64,000 nucleotides of DNA, taken from the NCBI RefSeq assembly GCF_009496535.1, contig NZ_WIDL01000003.1, positions 181,345-245,344 of the forward strand, written 5' to 3'. Under the pieces are notes generated by a model. It did no database searches. It saw nothing but the letters and a program-made list of their open reading frames with translations, and was not told the DNA's origin. This stretch comes from Stenotrophomonas sp. MYb238. GTDB taxonomy: Bacteria; Pseudomonadota; Gammaproteobacteria; Xanthomonadales; Xanthomonadaceae. Numbering within the stretch: the stretch's first letter is position 1; the number at the start of each line of letters is the position of its first letter. This document shows positions 57,727 through 64,000 of the stretch, piece after piece. A program made the translations under genes and the position numbers.

Positions 57727-58995
57727 TCAACCCCGCCGCAGCCAGAAATAGATCGGCAGCCCGGCCACGACCAGTCCCGCGCCCCACAGCAGGGCCTCGG
57801 CGCCGATGCCGCCCAGCGCGTACAGGCTGAAGGCCAGCGCGCCGGCGGCGGCCAGGCGCGAGGCGCCGCCGTTGCCGCGCCAAAGCCATGCGGCGGCGCC
57901 AGCGAGATAGGGCAGCAGGGTGGCGGCGGTGGACAGCAGCACCGAGAACTTGAACAGGTCCACCAGCGAGCGGTTGTAGTTGCTGATCACCAGCACGGTC
58001 GCCAGCAGGCAGCTGACCAGGACGCCGAAGGCCGGCGCGCCGCGGCGGTTCTCGCGGGCGAAGGCGCGCGGCAGCACGCCGTCGCGGGCCGCGGCCATCG
58101 GCAGCTGCGCCGCCAGCAGGGTCCAGCCGTTGAGCGCGCCCACGCAGGACACCGCCATCACCAGCGCCAGCAGCACGCCGGCCGCCGGGCCCCACAGCGC
58201 GGCGGCGGCGTCGGCCATCGGTGCGCTGGAGCGGGCCAGCATCTCGGCTGGCAGCAGGCCCAGCACGGTGGTGCAGGCCAGCACGGTGGCGACGCCGGCC
58301 AGGGCGGTGCCGGCCACGGTGGCGCGGGCCACCGTGCGCGGGGCGTCGTCCACCGACCCGGCCGGCACGGTGGCCGCTTCCAGGCCGATCATCGCCCACA
58401 GCGTCAGCGCCACGGTGGCGCCGGCCACGCTGCCCAGCGACTGGCCGCTGGGGTTGAACGGCACGTAGCGGCCGGTATCGACGAACCACAGCGCCACCAG
58501 CCCGAACAGCAGCAGCGGCACCACCTTCAGCACGGTGGTCAGCAGCTGCAGGCGGCCGGCCTCGCGCAGCCCGGCCAGGTTCACGCCGGCGCACAGCCAC
58601 AATGCGATCAGGCCGCAGCTGGCCGCGCGCACCGGCGTGGCGGTCAATGCCGGGAAGATGGCGCCGACGCTGCCGGCGAAGGCAACGGCAATCGCGGCGA
58701 TGGCGCACCACATCGAGATCCAGTAGCTCCACGCCACCACGAAGCCGGGCAGTTCGCCGAAGGCGTTGCGTGCGAATACGTACGGGCCGCCGGTCTGCGG
58801 CCAGCGCCGCGCCAGCCGGGCGAAGGTGACGGCCAGCAGCAGCGCGCCGCACAGGGTGATGGCCCAGCCGACCAGGGTGGCGGCGCCGTAGGGCGCCAGC
58901 GTGGCCGGCAGCAGGAAGGTGCCCGAGCCGATCATGCTGCCCACGACCAGGGCGGTGGCGGACCAGAAGCCCAGCGGGCGGTGCGAGGTAGTCAT
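57727..58995 (-). CDS. APC-family amino acid permease
   Basis: 422 residues, about 12 TM. N-terminal LGFWSATALVVGSMIGSGTF carries the conserved GS.IGSG motif of APC antiporters. TGGPYVFARNAFGELPGFVV in the TM2-3 region and a Trp-rich TM6 follow. Closest in feel to the AdiC/PotE/YjeH group. No decarboxylase is adjacent, so exchange versus symport and the substrate cannot be told. Starts 218 nt upstream of a DUF885 gene, divergent. Confidence 0.9.
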   Translation of the reverse strand: MTTSHRPLGFWSATALVVGSMIGSGTFLLPATLAPYGAATLVGWAITLCGALLLAVTFARLARRWPQTGGPYVFARNAFGELPGFVVAWSYWISMWCAIAAIAVAFAGSVGAIFPALTATPVRAASCGLIALWLCAGVNLAGLREAGRLQLLTTVLKVVPLLLFGLVALWFVDTGRYVPFNPSGQSLGSVAGATVALTLWAMIGLEAATVPAGSVDDAPRTVARATVAGTALAGVATVLACTTVLGLLPAEMLARSSAPMADAAAALWGPAAGVLLALVMAVSCVGALNGWTLLAAQLPMAAARDGVLPRAFARENRRGAPAFGVLVSCLLATVLVISNYNRSLVDLFKFSVLLSTAATLLPYLAGAAAWLWRGNGGASRLAAAGALAFSLYALGGIGAEALLWGAGLVVAGLPIYFWLRRG

Positions 58996-59213
58996 CGGAT
59001 GCGCGGAGGAAGGCGCGGCCGCGGGCGCGGTGGCGCCGGACCGGGCGGAAGAGGGAGGAGGAACGCCTGCGTGGACGGGCGCGGGATCGGGCGCGGATTA
59101 TGACGGTTTGCCGGCACCGCCGCGACGGCCGCCGCGGCAATGACCTTTGGCCCTTTCCCCGGCCGGGGCGCTGCATGGACGCTGGCCGCTTCCTGTACCC
59201 AATGGATTGCCCG

Positions 59214-61034
59214 ATGAAGCTCCGCCCCCTGGCCCTGTCCGTTTCGCTGTCCCTGGCCGCCGCGCTGTCGGCCTGTTCCCCGTCCTCGCAGCCGGCCGGC
59301 GGCGACGCCGCCAGCCAGGCGCCGCAGGCCGACAAGGCCGCCCAGCTCAACCAGCTCTATGCCGACTACTGGGAAGGCGTGCTCAAGCTGAATCCGCTGC
59401 AGGCCACCTTCCAGGGCGACAACCGCTACAACGACCAGCTGCCGGATTTCGGCTCGGCGCAGTTCCGCAAGCAGAGCCACGATTTCACCAGCGAATGGCT
59501 GGCCAGGGTGGAGAAGATCGGCGACGCCGGCCTGGCCGGGCAGGACCTGCTCAGCTACCGCATCTTCGTCGAGGAGCAGAAGCAGTCGCTGGAAGGGGAG
59601 AAGTTCCCCGGCTGGATGATGCCGGTCAACCAGATGGGGTCGACCGTGAGCTATGCGGTGATGCTGGGCTCGGGCCAGGTCGCGCAGCCGTTCAAGACGG
59701 TCAAGGACTACGACAACTGGCTGGCGCGCGCCGCGCGCATCCCGGTGCTGCTGGATACCGAGATCGCCAACATGCGCGAGGGCATGAAGGCCGGCGTGGT
59801 GCAGCCGCGCGTGCTGATGGAAAAGGTGGTGCCGCAGTTCGACGAGATCCTGGCGGCCAAGGGCGCCGAGGACAGCCAGTTCTGGGGGCCGGTCACGGCG
59901 ATGCCGGCGGACTTCGCGCAGGCCGACAAGGAGCGCCTGACCGCCGCCTACCGCACGCTGATCGCCGACCAGCTGCTGCCGGCGATCCGCAAGCAGCGCG
60001 ATTTCATCGCCAACGAATACCTGCCGGCCACCCGCGACACGGTCGGCCTGGATTCCCTGCCTGACGGCAAGGCGTGGTACGCCTTCAACGCCAAGGAAAG
60101 CACCACCACCGCGCAGACCCCGGAGCAGATCCACGAGATCGGCCTGAAGGAAGTGGAGCGCATCCACGGCGAGATGCGCACGGTGATGGAGCAGGTGGGC
60201 TTCAAGGGCTCGCTGCAGGACTTCTTCAAGTTCATGCAGAACGACAAGCGGTTCGAGTTCACCTCCGAGCCGGCCCTGCTGGAGCACTACCGCGGCCTGG
60301 AAGCCAAGATCAATGCCAATGTACCCAAGCTGTTCTCGCTGACGCCGAAGGCCGGTTTCGAGATCCGCCCGATCGAGGCGTTCCGCGCCAAGTCGGCCGC
60401 CGGCGGCGAGTACATGCAGCCCAGCGAGGACGGCAGCCGTCCGGGCATCTTCTACGTCAACACCTACGACCTGCCGACCCGCAAGACCTGGGATGCGGAG
60501 GACCTGTTCCTGCACGAGGCGATCCCGGGCCACCACTTCCAGCTGGCGCTGCAGCAGGAGCTGAAGGGCGTGCCGGCGTTCCGCCGCTTCGGCGGCGAGA
60601 CCGCCTTCATCGAGGGCTGGGGCCTGTACGCCGAGAGCCTGGGCAAGGACCTGGGCGTGTATACCGATCCGTACAGCTACTTCGGCCGCCTGCAGGGCGA
60701 GCTGTGGCGCGCGGTACGCCTGGTGGTGGACACCGGCCTGCATTCCAAGGGCTGGAGCCGCCAGCAGGTGCTGGACTACATGTTCGCCAACTCCTCGGTC
60801 AGCGAGCCTGATGCCATCGCCGAGGCCGAGCGCTACATCGCCTGGCCGGGCCAGGCGCTGGCCTACAAGACCGGCGAGCTGAAGATCCAGGAGCTGCGCA
60901 AGCGCGCGCAGGAGAAACTGGGCGCCAGGTTCGACATCCGCCAGTTCCATGCCGAGGTGCTCAAGGACGGTTCGGTGCCGCTGGACGTGCTGGAAGAAAA
61001 GGTGGACGGCTGGATCGCCGCGCAGGGCGGCTGA
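59214..61034 (+). CDS. DUF885 family lipoprotein metallopeptidase
   Basis: 606 residues, lipobox LSAC near residue 18-21 (LAAALSACS). The catalytic zinc motif HEAIPGHH (434-441) matches the HExxxGH pattern of DUF885 proteins. Downstream ETAFIEGWGLYAESLG supplies the third ligand. NTYDLPTRKTWDAEDLFLHE is characteristic. Predicted periplasmic, membrane-tethered peptidase found repeatedly in Xanthomonadaceae. Monocistronic, divergent from the APC permease. Confidence 0.92.
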   Translation: MKLRPLALSVSLSLAAALSACSPSSQPAGGDAASQAPQADKAAQLNQLYADYWEGVLKLNPLQATFQGDNRYNDQLPDFGSAQFRKQSHDFTSEWLARVEKIGDAGLAGQDLLSYRIFVEEQKQSLEGEKFPGWMMPVNQMGSTVSYAVMLGSGQVAQPFKTVKDYDNWLARAARIPVLLDTEIANMREGMKAGVVQPRVLMEKVVPQFDEILAAKGAEDSQFWGPVTAMPADFAQADKERLTAAYRTLIADQLLPAIRKQRDFIANEYLPATRDTVGLDSLPDGKAWYAFNAKESTTTAQTPEQIHEIGLKEVERIHGEMRTVMEQVGFKGSLQDFFKFMQNDKRFEFTSEPALLEHYRGLEAKINANVPKLFSLTPKAGFEIRPIEAFRAKSAAGGEYMQPSEDGSRPGIFYVNTYDLPTRKTWDAEDLFLHEAIPGHHFQLALQQELKGVPAFRRFGGETAFIEGWGLYAESLGKDLGVYTDPYSYFGRLQGELWRAVRLVVDTGLHSKGWSRQQVLDYMFANSSVSEPDAIAEAERYIAWPGQALAYKTGELKIQELRKRAQEKLGARFDIRQFHAEVLKDGSVPLDVLEEKVDGWIAAQGG

Positions 61035-61278
61035 GCGACGCCGCGCACGGACGGGGCGCCGGCATGGCCGCGTCGCCTCGTCCGCGGCCGATGGCGCCGT
61101 GCGTGCACGGCGCCGTGCTTGGCCCGCCGCATTCGTGTTGCGCGCGAAGAACGCACTGGTCCAGCCGGTGCCATCGTGCCGCGGCGCGGCTGTGCCACAG
61201 TACCCGCCATCCCCTTGAACGACTTTCCGCCAGCCGGTCCGCGGTCCGTCCGCGTCCGCCCGGTTGCCGCCCCCGCAG

Positions 61279-62445
61279 ATGACCCTGATCGTATCGTTGC
61301 TCCTGCCGCTGCTGGCCCTGTGGCTGTGGTGGCCCGTGCAGTCCCTTGGCCGGCGGCAGCGCCGCTGGCACCTCGGCATTACCCTCGCGCTGGCCCTGCT
61401 TGGAGTGGGCTTGGCCACGCTGTGGCGCATGGACGTGCTCGCGTACGCGGTCGAAGCCTGGATCCAGCTGGCGTTCGGCTGGGTGCTGGCGATGTTCGTG
61501 ATGCTGTTCGCCTACCTGGTGCTGCGCGAGGCCGGCTGGCTGCTGTCGCGCCTGGCGCCGCGCACCTCGGCCCTGGCCACGCCGTGGCACGGCGCACGCA
61601 CGAACCAGGCCGCCGCCGCGGCGATCGTGCTGCTGGCCACGCTCGGCATCTGGAACGGCCTGAAACCGCCGCAGGTGCAGGAGCGCGACCTGGTCGTGCC
61701 GGGCCTGCCGGACGAACTGGACGGCCTGCGCATGGCGGTGCTCGCCGACCTGCACGCCAGCCCGGTCAAGCGCACCTGGCGCACGCGCCGCATCGTCGAT
61801 GCGGTGATGACCGCACGGCCCGACCTCATCGTGCTGCCCGGCGACATGGTGGACGGCGAGGTCGAGGACACGGCCGCCTTCGTCGCGCCGCTGGCGGAAC
61901 TGGCCGCGCCCCATGGCGTATGGGTGGCGCCGGGCAACCACGAGTACTACCACGGCTACCGGCGCTGGATGGCGCACTTCCGCGGCCTGGGCCTGGGGGT
62001 GCTGGAGAACCAGACCGCCAGGCTGGACATCCATGGCCGCACGCTGGCGGTGTCCGGCGTGGGCGATCTGGCCGCGCTGCGGCCCAGCGCCTACATGCGC
62101 GGCGGGCTCGCCCCGGACCTGCCGGCGGTGATCGCCGCGGGCAAGGGCAGCGACGCGCACATCCTGCTCGCCCACCAGCCCAAGCAGGCGCGCGAGGCGG
62201 CCGCGACCGGCGCGTTCGACCTGCAGGTGTCCGGCCATACCCATGGCGGCCACATGCTGGGCTTCGACCGCTGGGTGGTGGCGCCGGCCAACCACGGCTA
62301 CGTGCGCGGCGCGTACCGGGTCGGCGGCATGACGCTGTTCGTCAGCAGCGGCGCCGGGCAGTGGGACGGTTTCACCGTGCGCCTGGGCGTGCCGTCCAGC
62401 ATCGACGTGCTGGTGCTGAGGAGCGGGAACACGAACGGGCGCTGA
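61279..62445 (+). CDS. Membrane-anchored YkuE-like metallophosphoesterase
   Basis: 388 residues from ATG 61279. Three to four N-terminal TM segments (LIVSLLLPLLALWLWWPV, LGITLALALLGVGLATLW, IQLAFGWVLAMFVMLFAYLV) are followed by a calcineurin-type domain: AVLADLHASPV, VLPGDMVDGEVEDT, VAPGNHEYYHGY and QVSGHTHGGHMLG. All metal-binding motifs are intact. Family members act on UDP-diacylglucosamine-like or other phosphoesters; substrate here is unknown. Confidence 0.9.
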   Translation: MTLIVSLLLPLLALWLWWPVQSLGRRQRRWHLGITLALALLGVGLATLWRMDVLAYAVEAWIQLAFGWVLAMFVMLFAYLVLREAGWLLSRLAPRTSALATPWHGARTNQAAAAAIVLLATLGIWNGLKPPQVQERDLVVPGLPDELDGLRMAVLADLHASPVKRTWRTRRIVDAVMTARPDLIVLPGDMVDGEVEDTAAFVAPLAELAAPHGVWVAPGNHEYYHGYRRWMAHFRGLGLGVLENQTARLDIHGRTLAVSGVGDLAALRPSAYMRGGLAPDLPAVIAAGKGSDAHILLAHQPKQAREAAATGAFDLQVSGHTHGGHMLGFDRWVVAPANHGYVRGAYRVGGMTLFVSSGAGQWDGFTVRLGVPSSIDVLVLRSGNTNGR

Positions 62446-62467
62446 GGCGCCGCCGACCCGCATGCCG

Positions 62468-62971
62468 TCAACCGTCGTCGGCCAGGCTGCCGGGCGCGGC
62501 CTTCCGGTCGGGCATCAGCCTGGGCAGCGCGCTCACCACCGCCAATGCGGCCACGGTGGTGGCCAGCGCCACCATCTGCATGCCCATGCCGGCGGCCATG
62601 CCGATCGCCGCCGTCATCCAGATGCCGGCGGCCGTGGTCAGGCCCTGTACCCGTTCCTTGCGGTCCTGCTTCAGGATGGCGCCGGCGCCGAGGAAGCCGA
62701 TGCCCGAGACGATGCCCTGCATGACGCGGGTGACGTCCGCGCCGCCGATGCCCATCTGCAGCGGCGCCAGCACGAACAGCGCCGAGCCCACCGACACCAG
62801 GATGTGGGTCTTCAACCCCGCCGCGCGGCCCTTGCTCTCGCGTTCCAGTCCCAGCAGCCCGCCGAGCACGATGGCGGTAAGCAGGCGGGTAGCGACAACG
62901 GTCAGCGTGCCCATGTCGGGAATGGCGAACTCGGCGGCCAGCGCCTGGCCGATCTGTGCGGTGATGCTCAT
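62468..62971 (-). CDS. MgtC/SapB family membrane protein
   Basis: 167 residues, four to five TM. The family core [39 protein letters not shown], and [19 protein letters not shown] through [19 protein letters not shown] is clear. It lacks the long C-terminal ACT-like domain of Salmonella MgtC. Convergent with the phosphoesterase gene (22-nt gap). Role in magnesium or pH tolerance is known for relatives only. Confidence 0.92.
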   Translation of the reverse strand: MSITAQIGQALAAEFAIPDMGTLTVVATRLLTAIVLGGLLGLERESKGRAAGLKTHILVSVGSALFVLAPLQMGIGGADVTRVMQGIVSGIGFLGAGAILKQDRKERVQGLTTAAGIWMTAAIGMAAGMGMQMVALATTVAALAVVSALPRLMPDRKAAPGSLADDG

Positions 62972-63149
62972 CGGGTGCCTCCGGCGCGGATGGGACTACG
63001 GGTCGAGGGACGTCTTGCCGCCGCACGCTAGCATCGGGCCGATGCGGCCGGGGTGAGGGCCGCGGACGCAAGATCATGGAAGCGCGCAGACGACGGCGGC
63101 CCGCTGAGGGGCCGTCGCGGTCATGCGTCGCGGGTGCGCCGGCGTGCGC

Positions 63150-63848
63150 TCAGAGCACGATCTGCCCGAAGTTCTCCACGCGCGCGTGGCCATGCGTGGC
63201 ATCACCGGTGCGCGGCATCGGGTAGTCGTCCAGGCGGTCCAGCAGCACGGTGCGCAGGCCGGCTTCGCGCGCGGCATCCAGCTCCTCGACGATGTCGGAC
63301 AGGAACAGGATGTCGTGCGGCGCGATGCCGATGGCCGCGGCGATGCGCGCGTAGCTGCCGGCTTCGCGCTTGCCGCCGATCTCGGTGTCGAAATTTCCCG
63401 AGAACAGGCCGCCGAGGTCGCCGGCGTCGCTGTAGCCGAAGAACAGCTTCTGCGCCGCCACCGAGCCGGAGGAATACACGTACAGCGGGATGCCGGCGGC
63501 ATGCCAGCCGCGCAGCACCGCGGCCACTTCCGGATACAGGTGCGCGGTGTAGTCGCCGTTGCGGTAGCCGGCGTCCCAGATCATGCCCTGCAGCGCCTTG
63601 AGCGCGGTGTGCTTGCGGTCCTGGTCGATCCAGCCCTGCAGCGTCTCGACAATGACCTCGTCCTGGCAGGCGCTGGCGGCGATCTCGGTGGCGACGGCAT
63701 CGAGCCAGCGGCGCACCTCCGGTTCCTGGCCATGCGCGCGCACGAAGCCGGGCAGGGCGGCGCGGGCATAGGGGAACAGCACTTCCTTGACGAAGGAGAT
63801 GCTCGAAGTGGTGCCTTCGATGTCGGTGAGGATGGCGCGGATGGTCAT
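63150..63848 (-). CDS. mtnC: Enolase-phosphatase E1 (methionine salvage)
   Basis: HAD-superfamily bifunctional enzyme producing acireductone from DK-MTP-1-P. Motif [21 protein letters not shown], motif [21 protein letters not shown], and motif [17 protein letters not shown] with [19 protein letters not shown]. 232 residues. An acireductone dioxygenase gene is usually adjacent but would lie downstream or elsewhere: the minus-strand downstream neighbour here is the MgtC-like gene. Confidence 0.96.
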   Translation of the reverse strand: MTIRAILTDIEGTTSSISFVKEVLFPYARAALPGFVRAHGQEPEVRRWLDAVATEIAASACQDEVIVETLQGWIDQDRKHTALKALQGMIWDAGYRNGDYTAHLYPEVAAVLRGWHAAGIPLYVYSSGSVAAQKLFFGYSDAGDLGGLFSGNFDTEIGGKREAGSYARIAAAIGIAPHDILFLSDIVEELDAAREAGLRTVLLDRLDDYPMPRTGDATHGHARVENFGQIVL

Positions 63849-63849
63849 G

Positions 63850-63985
63850 CGGGGAGTCCAGTTCCTTTCCTTGCGGGGGACAGCTTGGCAGGATTGCCAG
63901 CTGCACGGCGAAACCGCCCGGAGGGTGAGGCACAGGGGTGTGCCGGATGCAGGTGCCCGAAGGGCGGAAGGGGTTACGGTGGAGC
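63850..63985. repeat. Dispersed intergenic repeat, copy 3 (inverted relative to copy 1)
   Basis: 63902-63949 matches the reverse complement of 29734-29780 at about 43 of 47 positions, including GAGGCACAGGG and TGTGCCGGATG. The following CCCGAAGGGCGGAAGG also parallels copy 1. It lies upstream of mtnC. Confidence 0.6.
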
Positions 63986-63997
63986 GGGGGGGGGGGG
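63986..63997. repeat. Twelve-G homopolymer tract
   Basis: A run of 12 G just beyond repeat copy 3, at the end of the window. Non-coding as far as can be seen. Possibly a slippage-prone tract or a sequencing/assembly artefact. Confidence 0.5.
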
Positions 63998-64000
63998 CAG

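Noticed and set aside
58992-61430. 812-codon open frame antisense to the DUF885 gene
   Set aside because: Antisense shadow of a lipoprotein with an intact zinc motif.

Overview
The window is about 64 kb of GC-rich bacterial chromosome. Gene content and order point to the Xanthomonadaceae (Pseudoxanthomonas/Stenotrophomonas/Lysobacter-like): ndk-rlmN-pilF-rodZ-(yfgM)-bamB-der in one run, a bifunctional thrA with a Thr/Ile leader peptide, a TrpR-like gene heading the his operon, and a peptidase C13 gene beside a YCII gene. This placement is inferred from family recognition and synteny; no database search was made.

Layout. 1-2.8 kb: a beta-oxidation multifunctional enzyme and its PsrA-like TetR regulator with a recognisable operator (minus strand). 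2.97-9.6 kb: the housekeeping run ndk to der, closed by a terminator. 9.8-15.2 kb: a rhodanese-MoeB fusion, folD, guaB, guaA. 15.2-21.54 kb: an AT-richer island inserted at the 3' end of guaA, bounded by GAGTGGGA repeats. It carries a tyrosine integrase, a winged-helix replication-initiator-like gene with upstream direct repeats, a CoiA-like nuclease with coiled coil and C-terminal membrane anchor, a broken PRTRC/ParM-like gene, a small membrane protein, and a DUF4297/Cap4-like nuclease whose last codons lie in the right attachment repeat. The probable displaced guaA terminator follows. 21.6-25.4 kb: a methyltransferase remnant and an McrBC-type restriction pair at host-like GC, so guaA marks a small defence hotspot. 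25.4-31.4 kb (minus): EamA transporter, murB, pyrD, a methyltransferase, a DUF4190 protein and an ALDH7 dehydrogenase. 31.5-33.4 kb: tRNA-Arg(CCU), an AraC regulator and a second EamA exporter. 33.6-38.9 kb: thrL-thrA-thrB-thrC with a leader hairpin region. 39-41.9 kb: a membrane protein, an FNR-like regulator, hisS. 41.9-49.4 kb: hisR-like gene and hisGDCBHAFI, nearly all with overlapping starts and stops, preceded by a promoter carrying a GTGCTAGCAC dyad. 49.5-54.7 kb: phosphoesterase, YCII protein, legumain-like C13 peptidase, a flavin-reductase/GNAT fusion divergent from a MarR gene across a perfect 19-bp inverted repeat, and a deleted C13 pseudogene. 54.7-57.7 kb: FecR/ECF sigma pair divergent from a dioxygenase-fold protein and cytochrome b561. 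57.7-64 kb: APC permease, DUF885 peptidase, membrane phosphoesterase, MgtC-like protein and mtnC.

Working together: the biosynthetic blocks (GMP, Thr, His, UMP, folate one-carbon) are compact operons with local regulation visible in the DNA (leader peptide, dyads, -10 elements). The accessory content is concentrated at guaA. The main candidates for something undescribed are the island's membrane-anchored CoiA-like nuclease and its DUF4297-like nuclease. A dispersed intergenic repeat occurs in three copies (29.6, 37.4 and 63.9 kb).
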